Positions 7,023 to 15,237 of a DNA stretch of 19,751 nucleotides are shown here, in pieces (within the stretch, counting starts at the first letter, position 1; each line of letters opens with the position of its first letter). Below the pieces are notes generated by a model. That model searched no databases. It was not told the origin of the DNA and was given only the letters and a program-made list of their open reading frames with translations. Both the position numbers and the translations under genes were made by a program. The stretch spans positions 1 through 19,751 of the forward strand of contig JACPOX010000042.1 in assembly GCA_016191305.1 (NCBI GenBank), given 5' to 3'. The DNA comes from Legionella longbeachae. Its GTDB lineage: Bacteria > Pseudomonadota > Gammaproteobacteria > Legionellales > Legionellaceae.

Positions 7023-9317
7023 TCATACAGCTTTTCCAGACCTGATTAAGCTGCCCAATCCTTCTTCTTCCAAAGCTTTTTGCATATGAAAGCGTATTTG
7101 TGCGGGATGTTCAAATTCCAGAACTTCAGCAAGAATTTTGCGGGCATTGGCAATAGCAAAATTTCGAATCACCCATTTCACTCGAGGTAAACTGGAAGAG
7201 TTCATACTTAAGGTATCAAAACCCATGGCGATTAACAATATAACAGCTAAAGGATCACTGGCCATTTCCCCACAAATACTCACTTCGACTCCAGCCGCAT
7301 GTCCGCCTTCAACTACTTTTAGCAAAATACGCAGTATGGCTGGATGCATGGCATCATAAAGACCAGCAACACGAGCATTATTTCTATCTACCGCTAGGAA
7401 GTACTGTGTTAAGTCATTACTGCCAACAGAAATAAAATTAACTCGTTTGGCAATTTCACGTGCTAAATAGGCTGCTGCAGGTACTTCGATCATGACACCT
7501 AATTTGGGTTTTTCAATAACACAGCCTTCTTCTAATAACTCTGCAAATGCTTGTTCAACAAGATAGGCAGCCTCTTCAACTTCACTCAAATTAGTAACCA
7601 TGGGCAACATGATTCGCAAGTTATTTAATTCTTCACTCGCGCGCATCATAGCGCGGACCTGCATTAAGAATACATCGGGATGATCCAATGTTACGCGTAT
7701 TCCTCGCCATCCCAAATAAGGATTGTCCTCTTCTACAGGAAAATAAGGGAGTACTTTATCACCACCGATATCTAAGGTGCGCATCGTTACTGGATGGGGT
7801 GCAAAAGCTTTCAATGTTTGTCGATAAATAATGGTTTGTTCATCTTCAGAGGGAAAATGATCCCTGCTCATAAATGGAACCTCAGAACGATATAAACCAA
7901 CGCCTTCTGCACCCACACTCATAGATAAACCAGCATCCATAGCTAAGCCTGTATTCACCTGTAAAGAGACCCTATAATTGTCCGTAGTTTCTGCAGGCTT
8001 ATCGCGTAAACTGACAAGGCTTTGGTTTAATGCCTGTTCTTCTTGCTCCAGAATCTTGTATTCTGCGAGCACAGTTCTAGAGGGGGAAACATAAACTTGT
8101 CCGTAATATCCATCAACGACAATGGCACGTCGAGAAACAAATTCCAGTTTTAATCCACGAACTCCCATGACTGTGGGTACTCCAAGAGCTCGCGCTAAAA
8201 TGGCAACGTGTGAATTATTTGATCCTTTGGCTGAAACTACCCCAGCAAGACATCCTTCAGGAACTTCTGCAAGTGCTGCAGCGGTAATTTCTTCCCCTAT
8301 TAAAACAGTTCTTTTAGGGTAGTCGATTTCTTCTTGTTGAGACCATTGTAATGCAGCTAAAACGCGCCGCCCTAAATCACGAAAATCACTGGCTCTTTCG
8401 CGTAAGTAGGAGTCTTCCATACTTTCGAATTGAGCTATATGTTTTTTAATAACTGTGGCTAAGGCCGCTTGAGCTCCAATTTTTTCTTTGCGAATGACTT
8501 GTTCTACCTCAACACCTAGGCTTTCTTTATCAAGAATACGTAAGTACACATCAAAAAGAACATGTTCCTCTTCGGCAACAACTGCTTTCATGCGTCTGCT
8601 TAAACGGTGCATGTCTTCTCTGGTAGATTCAAGCGCTTCATAAAACGCATTAATCTCCTCATCCAGAGTTTCAACAGGATTACGAGGTACTGCATCAATA
8701 TCTGCTTGTGGATAAATAACTACCGCGGTACCTATTCCAATTCCAGGCACAGAACCAATTCCTGCCAGCGCTGTGCTACTCACCTCAACTTTAGTCGTTC
8801 CAATTGGCTGAGGTTGTGTCAGTTCTGCTAACTCTCCTGTTGCTTCGGCATGGGCAATAATTCCACCCAGTTGAGCGGCCAATGTAATTAAAAAAGATTC
8901 TTCGGTATCATCAAAAGAACGCTGTTCCGCTTGTTGAACAATTAAAACACCATAGAGTTTTCGATGCTGGATAATTGGCACACCTAAAAATGCTTTGAGA
9001 TGTTCTTCACCCAATAAAGGATTATGATAAAAATCAGGATGAGCTGGCGCGTCTTCGATGTTAATTGGTTCTTCGCGTCGTCCGACAAGACCTACTAACC
9101 CACTATCTAGTGCAATACGGACGCGAAATTGGGCGTGTTTATGTAAACCTTCAGTAGCAATGAGAACATATTCCGCATGCTTAGTATCGATGAGGTAAAC
9201 GGAAGCGGCCTCGACATTAATGGCTTTATTAATTTGTTGCACCAAAATGCCAAGAGCTTCAGAGAGTTGCTTGGCTGCAGTGACTTCTTGAACTATCCGC
9301 TTAAGTACTTTGAGCAT
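7023..9317 (-). CDS. ptsP: PtsP, enzyme I of the nitrogen phosphotransferase system (EI-Ntr)
   Basis: EI-Ntr takes phosphate from phosphoenolpyruvate and passes it to NPr in the regulatory, non-sugar PTS. The 764 residues (E. coli PtsP: 748) hold an N-terminal GAF sensor domain (about 1-160), a linker, the EI N-terminal and phosphohistidine domains with GSNNSHVAILARALGVP (active H370), and the C-terminal PEP-binding barrel. The barrel shows EGVGLYRSEVPFM, TLDIGGDK, GWRGIR, EVPAA, SVGSNDLTQY and the catalytic Cys in VSICGEMASDP (C682). The gene begins 12 bases after rppH and precedes lgt by 47 bases. In related bacteria the GAF domain binds small nitrogen-status ligands such as glutamine; whether that holds here is not visible. 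Confidence 0.98.
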   Translation of the reverse strand: MLKVLKRIVQEVTAAKQLSEALGILVQQINKAINVEAASVYLIDTKHAEYVLIATEGLHKHAQFRVRIALDSGLVGLVGRREEPINIEDAPAHPDFYHNPLLGEEHLKAFLGVPIIQHRKLYGVLIVQQAEQRSFDDTEESFLITLAAQLGGIIAHAEATGELAELTQPQPIGTTKVEVSSTALAGIGSVPGIGIGTAVVIYPQADIDAVPRNPVETLDEEINAFYEALESTREDMHRLSRRMKAVVAEEEHVLFDVYLRILDKESLGVEVEQVIRKEKIGAQAALATVIKKHIAQFESMEDSYLRERASDFRDLGRRVLAALQWSQQEEIDYPKRTVLIGEEITAAALAEVPEGCLAGVVSAKGSNNSHVAILARALGVPTVMGVRGLKLEFVSRRAIVVDGYYGQVYVSPSRTVLAEYKILEQEEQALNQSLVSLRDKPAETTDNYRVSLQVNTGLAMDAGLSMSVGAEGVGLYRSEVPFMSRDHFPSEDEQTIIYRQTLKAFAPHPVTMRTLDIGGDKVLPYFPVEEDNPYLGWRGIRVTLDHPDVFLMQVRAMMRASEELNNLRIMLPMVTNLSEVEEAAYLVEQAFAELLEEGCVIEKPKLGVMIEVPAAAYLAREIAKRVNFISVGSNDLTQYFLAVDRNNARVAGLYDAMHPAILRILLKVVEGGHAAGVEVSICGEMASDPLAVILLIAMGFDTLSMNSSSLPRVKWVIRNFAIANARKILAEVLEFEHPAQIRFHMQKALEEEGLGSLIRSGKAV

Positions 9318-9329
9318 CTATGCCTATGA

Positions 9330-9845
9330 TTACCTCTTTTTTCGTTTAATACCGTAGGAAGTACGGCGATTTTTTTTTAATAAAGGTTCTAACTCTTTTA
9401 ACGCTTGTATATAAACTTGACGTTTAAAAAAGATAACCTGTCCTGTTGGTTCATTAAAATCAACCCAACGCCAACTGTCAAATTCTGGTGAATCACTTAA
9501 ATCCAGTTTCACTTTTTGCTCACTCGCAACAAGCTTTAGCAAAAACCATTTTTGTTTTTGGCCAATTACTAAAGGTTCGCTGCCATGGCGTAGATATTGT
9601 TTGGGAAGTTTGTATTTAAGCCAACGCTTAGTAGAGCCAATGACTTCAATATCTTCCTTATCCAATCCTACTTCTTCATGCAATTCACGAAACATTGCTT
9701 CTAATGAAGTTTCTCCAGAAGCTAATCCGCCTTGTGGAAATTGCCAAGCATCATGGCCACTTCTTCTTCCCCAAAAAACTCTATTTTGTGCATTGACAAG
9801 GATAATACCTACATTCAACCGATACCCGGCACGATCAATTACCAT
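9330..9845 (-). CDS. rppH: RppH, RNA 5' pyrophosphohydrolase
   Basis: RppH removes pyrophosphate from 5'-triphosphorylated mRNA, making it a substrate for 5'-end-dependent RNase E decay. The 171 residues are close to the E. coli protein (176). The opening DRAGYRLNVGIILVN and HDAWQFPQGG are typical. The Nudix box is complete from G39 to L61, fitting GX5EX7REUXEEXGU with E45, R53, E54, E57 and E58. The C-terminal tail is very basic (KKNRRTSYGIKRKKR). No good ribosome-binding site is seen before the ATG at 9845, but the N-terminus aligns with the family. It is the first gene of the rppH-ptsP-lgt-thyA operon, the same order as in E. coli. Confidence 0.97.
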   Translation of the reverse strand: MVIDRAGYRLNVGIILVNAQNRVFWGRRSGHDAWQFPQGGLASGETSLEAMFRELHEEVGLDKEDIEVIGSTKRWLKYKLPKQYLRHGSEPLVIGQKQKWFLLKLVASEQKVKLDLSDSPEFDSWRWVDFNEPTGQVIFFKRQVYIQALKELEPLLKKNRRTSYGIKRKKR

Positions 9846-10010
9846 GATGTCACTGTTTAGATTAAACCGCTAATAACTTGATTTTTCCATAAACAGCAAG
9901 ACCTTGGCAATTAAATATGTAATTATTATTGAAAAAATATAACTACTCAATAAAAACCAGTCTATTTTGAGGACATGTAGCAACTCTTTTGGGTATAGTA
10001 TCACTTTACC

Positions 10011-10110
10011 CACTTAGTTTTAGACGAGGCGCAAATTTATTTATGTGAGGAATTGTACAGGGAGAACGCTCGAACTTAAATAAATTTGCAATAAAGTATA
10101 AAACTAAATG
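10011..10110. repeat. 100-bp palindromic element in the rppH/ansA spacer
   Basis: The 309-base divergent spacer between rppH and ansA contains no gene. Its main structure is a nested palindrome. The outer arms are CACTTAGTTTTAGAC (10011-10025) and GTATAAAACTAAATG (10096-10110), matching at 13 of 15 positions. The inner arms, GCAAATTTATTTA (10031-10043) and TAAATAAATTTGC (10077-10089), match perfectly. The loop holds GGGAGAACGCTCGAAC. The layout resembles a small non-coding mobile repeat (MITE-like) rather than a terminator, since both flanking genes point away from it. The rest of the spacer (9846-10010) is AT-rich with no pattern I can defend. Confidence 0.6.
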
Positions 10111-10115
10111 GAGGC

Positions 10116-10121
10116 TATAAT
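10116..10121 (+). promoter_or_regulatory. Possible -10 box for ansA
   Basis: A perfect TATAAT at 10116-10121 lies 33 bases before the ansA ATG, just outside the palindromic repeat. I find no convincing -35 box at 16-18 bases upstream, so the promoter is tentative. Confidence 0.3.
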
Positions 10122-10154
10122 ATAATTAGCAGAAATACTGTGATTTAAAAACAT

Positions 10155-11168
10155 ATGAAAAAGAGAATTTTAATTATCAATACTGGCGGGACAATTAGCT
10201 GTATTAACACAAAAAACGGTTATGAGCCTGCTCTAGGATATGTGGCATCTGTGTTGCAGCAAATTACTTTGCTTAAACATAAGGATATGCCTGAATATAT
10301 AATAAAGGAATACGATCCTTTACTCGATTCTTCCAATATGACCGTCCACGATTGGAATCGAATCGCTAAGGATATAGCAGATAACTATGAGCATTTTGAC
10401 GGTTTTATCATTTTTCATGGCACTGATACCATGGCGTATACTGCATCAGCTTTATCTTTTATGCTAGAACATTTGGGAAAACCTGTGATTATTACTGGCT
10501 CGCAGATTCCTTTGTCCGAAGTACGAAATGATGCCATTGATAATGTGGTTACCTCTTTATGGATTTGTGCCCATCAACCTGTGCATGAAGTGTGCATTTA
10601 TTTCAATCAGCGTCTATTGCGTGGTAATCGAACGCAAAAAGTCAGCTCTCAAGGGTTTAAAGCATTTGATTCACCGAATTTCCCTCATTTGGCATCCATA
10701 GGAATAGAAATCAAAGTACAAAAGAATCTTTTGCTAAAATTACCACAAAAAAAATTTTTTCGTTTGCAAACTGTTGAGCCGCAATTTATTGCCAATTTCC
10801 GCTTATTCCCAGGTTTTGCTACAGATGTATTAGCTTATATTTTAAATCAACCTTTACGTGCCTTGATCTTGGAAACTTATGGTGCTGGAAATGCTCAAAA
10901 TAATGACCCTAGATTTTTAAAATTACTTCAAGACGCTTGCGCTCGTGGAGTAATCATTATTAATTGCACTCAATGCCAGCAAGGTGGAGTCAAAATGAAT
11001 CAATACGCTACAGGACATGCATTAAAAAATGCAGGATTGATTAGTGGTCATGACATGACTCAAGAGGCGGTACATTGCAAATTATTGTATTTATTGAGTA
11101 AAAAATTGGATATTTTAGAGGTAAAAAAAATGATGGAAATGGAATTGTGTGGTGAGTTGACATTGTAA
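10155..11168 (+). CDS. ansA: AnsA, type I (cytoplasmic) L-asparaginase
   Basis: This enzyme hydrolyses L-asparagine to aspartate and ammonia. At 337 residues it matches E. coli AnsA (338) and has no signal peptide, so it is the cytoplasmic form. The first active-site threonine is in NTGGTIS (T13) and the second site is FHGTDTMAYTAS (T90, D91). GSQIPLSEVRNDAIDNV and ETYGAGNAQNNDPRFL are further family landmarks. The ATG at 10155 fits the family N-terminus, although the upstream ribosome-binding site is poor. It is a single gene, followed by a hairpin at 11213-11237. Legionella relies on amino acids as carbon source, which fits an asparagine-degrading role. Confidence 0.95.
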   Translation: MKKRILIINTGGTISCINTKNGYEPALGYVASVLQQITLLKHKDMPEYIIKEYDPLLDSSNMTVHDWNRIAKDIADNYEHFDGFIIFHGTDTMAYTASALSFMLEHLGKPVIITGSQIPLSEVRNDAIDNVVTSLWICAHQPVHEVCIYFNQRLLRGNRTQKVSSQGFKAFDSPNFPHLASIGIEIKVQKNLLLKLPQKKFFRLQTVEPQFIANFRLFPGFATDVLAYILNQPLRALILETYGAGNAQNNDPRFLKLLQDACARGVIIINCTQCQQGGVKMNQYATGHALKNAGLISGHDMTQEAVHCKLLYLLSKKLDILEVKKMMEMELCGELTL

Positions 11169-11212
11169 ATTTGAATATGAGCGATGCTTCTGGCATGCCC
11201 ATTAAGAGATTG

Positions 11213-11241
11213 TGTAGGTTGAGGGGCCCAACCTACATTTT
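11213..11241 (+). terminator. Hairpin terminator downstream of ansA
   Basis: TGTAGGTTG (11213-11221) and CAACCTACA (11229-11237) form a perfect 9-bp stem with a 7-base loop, followed by TTTT at 11238-11241. It lies 44 bases after the ansA stop and also between two convergent genes, so it may serve ansA and, more weakly, the minus-strand gene that ends at 11314. GTAGGTTG-type hairpins also occur as dispersed intergenic repeats in bacteria, so it could be a repeat copy acting as terminator. Confidence 0.6.
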
Positions 11242-11313
11242 AACCCCACTTTTCTATAACTTAATTCAAGCCGAGGCACACAGGCAGTGGAAAACAATTA
11301 GCAACACACGGCC

Positions 11314-12177
11314 CTAATTGACTAATGAATTTTCTATTTCTTCTCTCTCTACAGGTTTTCTGCTTTCAATTTCTTCAAGTGCATTATCCATTGCGACTTT
11401 TAATCTGCCTCTGCTGGGTTTGATAGTAGGGGCTTTTATTTTAGCTACTGCGATGAGAGTTACTTGCACGGGTATCGTATCAATAAGTTCTGATTCTTGA
11501 CAAATCTCGGCATTTTCTCTTTGAATGGCCTGTATTGCTTCAATAACGAAAGTTTTGCGTAAATCGTTGTAATTTGTTTTTTCTCTATCTAAACCGTTGA
11601 GTTTTCTCTTGCATTCTAAAATCTGCTTCATGAGGCATTCTTCTTTTTTAGCGCGGATTTCTATAGGTGTGGAATGAGAAATAGTATTGGAAACGGTGTC
11701 ATATATTTTAGCTAGCATACCTTCATCTGGAGGGCAGATGATATGTTCGCCAAAATAATATATTGCATGAGCACAAAGGAGGTTAAAAGGATCATCATCA
11801 TCAGCGATATCGATGAAGTTAAATGATTTTTCATTCAGAGCACTGTAAAATCTATCTAGGTTGGAATTTAGTGTACTTAATGTGTTATTTAAAGCACCTC
11901 GTTTCCATGATTTTTTTGCACGCAATTTTTCTACTGCAGTATCTGTTTTACTGATTAAATCTTTTATGGTAGCTAAATTATTTTTGTCCGTATCCTCCGT
12001 CGAAAAACTTATAACTATCTGTTGCAAATTACGAGTAAATTGTCTTTGTTGTTCGGAGTGTTTCGTATTCCTAAATAAACCTGAAATCGTACCGCTATCC
12101 TCTTTAATAGAATCTTCTATTGATTTATTCAAAACGCGATCGATAAGTGCTTGGACTGTCCTAATAAATATTGTCAT
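11314..12177 (-). CDS. Unknown 287-residue protein with E-rich C-terminus (Dot/Icm substrate candidate)
   Basis: I do not recognise this protein. It is 287 residues, soluble-looking and largely helical, with no signal peptide. Visible parts are a charged helical N-terminal half (1-115), an acidic patch DIADDDDP (123-130), a hydrophobic stretch LLCAHAIYYFGEHI (133-146), and a Lys/Arg-rich segment near residues 250-260. The final residues, EEIESRKPVEREEIENSLVN, hold a dense glutamate cluster with an EExxE-like spacing, as in E-block signals of Legionella Dot/Icm effectors. The ATG at 12177 is preceded by AAGGAG at good spacing. It is a lone gene, convergent with ansA and divergent from glmU. 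Secretion is inference from the C-terminus and setting. Confidence 0.85.
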   Translation of the reverse strand: MTIFIRTVQALIDRVLNKSIEDSIKEDSGTISGLFRNTKHSEQQRQFTRNLQQIVISFSTEDTDKNNLATIKDLISKTDTAVEKLRAKKSWKRGALNNTLSTLNSNLDRFYSALNEKSFNFIDIADDDDPFNLLCAHAIYYFGEHIICPPDEGMLAKIYDTVSNTISHSTPIEIRAKKEECLMKQILECKRKLNGLDREKTNYNDLRKTFVIEAIQAIQRENAEICQESELIDTIPVQVTLIAVAKIKAPTIKPSRGRLKVAMDNALEEIESRKPVEREEIENSLVN

Positions 12178-12292
12178 TGCTCTACTCCTTGAACTGCAAT
12201 TTAGTTATCATACCGGTATTATTTTTCTTAATATCGAGACAGATTCTTCATTGCATATCTGTTGTTATTAACCTAAGGAAATCATAATTCTC

Positions 12293-13672
12293 ATGAATTT
12301 ACAGATTATTATTTTAGCTGCAGGCCAAGGGAAACGAATGTATTCCAATATCCCTAAAGTGCTTCACCAAATTGCTGGAAAGCCTATGTTGACACGGGTA
12401 GTGGAAACCGCGCAGCAACTAAATCCTGATGTAATTCATGTTATTTATGGTCATGGTGGTGAACAACTGAAGAACTCACTCCCTGACTTACCTGTGCATT
12501 GGGTGAACCAGAAAGAACAATTAGGCACTGGGCATGCGGTAATGCAAGCCTTACCGTTTATTCCTTCAAAAACACAAGTTCTTATTTTATCTGCCGACGT
12601 TCCACTCATCCAAATAAACACTCTTCGCGCTTTAGTTGAATGCGGTAATTCAGCAAATCCTTCTAAGTCCGTTTTAGCACTCTTGGTTGCTCATCTCGAA
12701 GATCCCAGCGGTCTGGGGCGTATTATTAGAGACAATCAAGGTGAAGTTTCCATCATTGTAGAAGAAAAGGATGCAAATGAGCAAGAAAAGAATGTAAAAG
12801 AAATTTATGCGGGTATTTGTTGTGCATTGTCTGATGATTTGGTAAATTGGTTGCCCATGCTGGGTAATGATAACGCACAATCCGAGTATTATCTAACAGA
12901 AATTATTGCTTTAGCAGTTGCCAGAAAAACATCAATTAAAACACTAGGTACAAATGATATTGCAGAAATTCAAGGGGTAAATAATCGCTTGCAATTACAA
13001 CAATTGGAGCGGGTATGGCAGCTAAGACAAGCAGAAAAATTGTTACAACAGGGAGTAACTATAGCTGATGCAAATCGTTTTGATTTACGCGGCGAGTTAA
13101 CTTGTGGCAAAGATGTTTTTATTGATGTAAATTGTGTCTTTAGTGGCAGAGTTGTTATTGGTGATGGTTGTATTATAGGACCTAATTGCATTCTGACGGA
13201 CGTAACTTTAGGAGCTGGTTGTGAGGTTTATGCTAATAGTGTATTGGAAGAATCTCAGATAGCAAATGAATGTATGATTGGTCCTTTTGCTCGATTGAGA
13301 GCCGGAACGCAATTAGCTAAAAAATGTAAAATAGGTAATTTTGTTGAAACAAAAAAAGCACTATTTGATGAAGGAACTAAAGCAAGTCATTTAAGCTACT
13401 TGGGTGATGTGAGTCTAGGTAAAAATGTTAATGTAGGTGCAGGCACGATTACTTGTAATTATGATGGAGTTAATAAACATCAGACGATTATTGAAGAAGG
13501 AGTTTTCATTGGTTCGGATACTCAATTAGTTGCTCCAGTGACTGTAGGTGCTTATGCAACTATTGGTGCAGGAAGTACTATTCGTAGAAATGTTCCTCCA
13601 GGAGAGTTAACTCTGACCGAATCAAAACAAAAAACATTATATGGTTGGAAAAGACCAGTTAAGAAAGAGTAA
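12293..13672 (+). CDS. glmU: GlmU, bifunctional N-acetylglucosamine-1-phosphate uridyltransferase / glucosamine-1-phosphate acetyltransferase
   Basis: GlmU makes UDP-GlcNAc, the precursor of peptidoglycan and lipopolysaccharide, in two steps. The 459 residues (E. coli 456) begin with the nucleotide-binding loop ILAAGQGKRMYS (7-18). They continue with the QLGTGHAV (77-83) and AGI uridine-contacting segments and a YYLTE metal-site region (199-203). The left-handed beta-helix acetyltransferase domain runs from about residue 250, with KASHLSYLGD holding catalytic H366, NVGAGTITCNYDGVNKH and IGSDTQLVAPVTVG. The C-terminus WKRPVKKE is typical. The ATG matches the family start, but the AAGGA upstream is 13 bases away, longer than usual. 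Its stop codon directly abuts that of the convergent membrane protein gene. Confidence 0.98.
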   Translation: MNLQIIILAAGQGKRMYSNIPKVLHQIAGKPMLTRVVETAQQLNPDVIHVIYGHGGEQLKNSLPDLPVHWVNQKEQLGTGHAVMQALPFIPSKTQVLILSADVPLIQINTLRALVECGNSANPSKSVLALLVAHLEDPSGLGRIIRDNQGEVSIIVEEKDANEQEKNVKEIYAGICCALSDDLVNWLPMLGNDNAQSEYYLTEIIALAVARKTSIKTLGTNDIAEIQGVNNRLQLQQLERVWQLRQAEKLLQQGVTIADANRFDLRGELTCGKDVFIDVNCVFSGRVVIGDGCIIGPNCILTDVTLGAGCEVYANSVLEESQIANECMIGPFARLRAGTQLAKKCKIGNFVETKKALFDEGTKASHLSYLGDVSLGKNVNVGAGTITCNYDGVNKHQTIIEEGVFIGSDTQLVAPVTVGAYATIGAGSTIRRNVPPGELTLTESKQKTLYGWKRPVKKE

Positions 13673-14962
13673 TCATTTTTTCAAAGTATTTGACTGCGGG
13701 GCCGAAGCTGTATTTTTTTCCATATACGTACAGAATTTAAGAATGAATGGCAATGCAAACAAGGTCATTAAAAGCTTGTATTTCCAAATGCTTATAACCA
13801 AATTTACTATCTGATCATGAGGATAAATCCCGCCAAACAGTAAATTGTATTCAATTAAGCATAATAAAGAATTGGCGGAGAGATTTGCAATTAAAATACG
13901 TAAAGGACGCTGCAAACCCAACTTGGGATGCTTCAAGTAATGTAATAACATAGCATTGCTGATAAAAGTTGTGATCAAAGAAAGAGATGCGGCAGGCAAT
14001 CTTTTGAGTATGATGTAGTTGTAAAAAGGATTGAAATTAAAAAAAGTTGGAGCCGGCAAGGCAACAATCCCCATTAAAAGAGCATCAAAAATAAATTGAG
14101 TAGTAATTAATATAAGACAAAATCTCAGATTTACCCGGTATCCCCACAGTTCACCGAGTAAAGTGCTAATGGTCAAAGTAATAGGAAAAAATAATGAACT
14201 AGCAGATAGGGTACTTGTTTTATTAATAACAGATACTATTTTATATTCACATGCAACACAAATAAGCATCATGACAATCGCCACACAAATAAAATAATGA
14301 TATAAAGGTAATTCTTCTTTGTCTCGATAGGAACTTAGAAAGGTTGTTTGGTATTTCAATAAATAAATCAGATAAATCACACCAATAATAAGCAGTATGA
14401 CTGATGTGGTTATAAATGAATCAATAAAAATATGCATAATACTTTGTAGATGTGTACCAGAAAATAAAAGAAAAAAATCCAATCCAAAGAAACTTAAGCC
14501 ACCTAGTATAGCTAGAAGCATGCATTGTTTTGCTGAAGGTAAGAATTTATTGGATTTAGGATAAACTAAGAGATGTGGCAAATAAAAACTGAGAGCAAAG
14601 GCAATAGTTGTGGCGAAGAACTTTTTAGGGATGTCTTCAAAAATAATTAGATAAATGGGATTTTCATGCATGTATTCAGCAGCGGGCATATTTACTAGTA
14701 CATAGACTCCAATAGAAAATACATATAAAGTAATTAAAGAAATATTTAGGAAATGTCTTTGTTCTTTAACAGAACAGTTTCTTAATGCTAACAAATACAA
14801 TCCAGCAATCATGGGACAGATCAAGCTGGTCACGGAAAACATGAGCCCTTGTAGCAAAATAATTTTAAACGATACGTTAATTAATAAGATAAGAGAAGTA
14901 ATAACACTTACAGTCAGAAACAAAAAGCCAGCAGAGCGTTGAGAAGGCAATGATTGAATCAT
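13673..14962 (-). CDS. Polytopic membrane protein, apparent tandem duplication of a VUT/YhhQ-type (queuosine precursor or vitamin) transporter
   Basis: The protein has 429 residues and about twelve hydrophobic segments. The second half (about 225-412) has the outline of the roughly 200-residue VUT/YhhQ family, which imports queuosine precursors. Landmarks are a strand-turn SLFFPITLTISTLLGELWGY, then LPAASLSLITTFISNAMLLH and LIEYNLLFGG near the end. The first half repeats the same plan: FSVTSLICPMIAG (42-54) matches FPITLTISTLLGE (259-271), NPIY (101-104) matches NPFY (311-314), a VYPK/KHPK turn follows, and LFSG (166-169) matches LFGG (375-378). The offset is about 209-217 residues throughout. 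Thus it looks like two transporter units fused in one chain. It stands alone and converges on glmU with no spacer. The family is inferred from pattern; the substrate is unknown. Confidence 0.6.
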   Translation of the reverse strand: MIQSLPSQRSAGFLFLTVSVITSLILLINVSFKIILLQGLMFSVTSLICPMIAGLYLLALRNCSVKEQRHFLNISLITLYVFSIGVYVLVNMPAAEYMHENPIYLIIFEDIPKKFFATTIAFALSFYLPHLLVYPKSNKFLPSAKQCMLLAILGGLSFFGLDFFLLFSGTHLQSIMHIFIDSFITTSVILLIIGVIYLIYLLKYQTTFLSSYRDKEELPLYHYFICVAIVMMLICVACEYKIVSVINKTSTLSASSLFFPITLTISTLLGELWGYRVNLRFCLILITTQFIFDALLMGIVALPAPTFFNFNPFYNYIILKRLPAASLSLITTFISNAMLLHYLKHPKLGLQRPLRILIANLSANSLLCLIEYNLLFGGIYPHDQIVNLVISIWKYKLLMTLFALPFILKFCTYMEKNTASAPQSNTLKK

Positions 14963-15014
14963 ATATGTAAGATTTCCATAAATTGTATTAGACCAAAAAT
15001 TGCTTTTTAATGAG

Positions 15015-15062
15015 CTACTTCGTGCGCAAATATAGCACTCATGTGCTTAAAATAGCAAGTAG
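15015..15062. repeat. Nested imperfect inverted repeat in an intergenic spacer
   Basis: CTACTT (15015-15020) and AAGTAG (15057-15062) flank an inner hairpin AGCAC-TCAT-GTGCT (15034-15047). It lies in the 275-base spacer, 53-100 bases upstream of the membrane-protein gene read on the minus strand, so it could be a leader structure or an operator. No other structure in this spacer is clear except the hairpin at 15192-15223. Confidence 0.3.
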
Positions 15063-15191
15063 TCATTTTTTACGATCAGGGTTTAGACATCGAATAACTT
15101 TTGATTTCTACGTTCCAGTAATCCACTGATCTTGATAGAAATATAGAAGGAGCAAAGGTTAATATCATCTATTGCAAGTTTGATTTTTTAT

Positions 15192-15227
15192 GCGTAGAAC
15201 AGTACATTGTACTTGTTCTACGCTTTT
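15192..15227 (+). terminator. Hairpin at the 3' end of the 456-residue gene
   Basis: GCGTAGAAC (15192-15200) and GTTCTACGC (15215-15223) pair perfectly, with a small inner GTAC-ATT-GTAC pairing in the loop. A short TTTT run follows on the plus strand only. The gene that ends nearby (stop at 15238) is on the minus strand, where the hairpin is followed by an A-run. It is therefore a good hairpin but only a doubtful terminator for that gene. Confidence 0.4.
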
Positions 15228-15237
15228 ATGGCGTAAT

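Noticed and set aside
6479..9873. Several plus-strand open frames of 60-90 codons opposite lgt, ptsP and rppH
   Set aside because: All lie opposite securely identified conserved genes and lack protein features or ribosome-binding sites.
12227..12235. PmrA half-site CTTAATATC between the 287-residue gene and glmU
   Set aside because: Only one half-site; no second TTAAT at the required 11-base distance on either side.
11861..12271. Plus-strand 136-residue open frame opposite the 287-residue gene
   Set aside because: It lies almost wholly antisense to a gene with a good ribosome-binding site and has no recognisable protein features; treated as a shadow frame.
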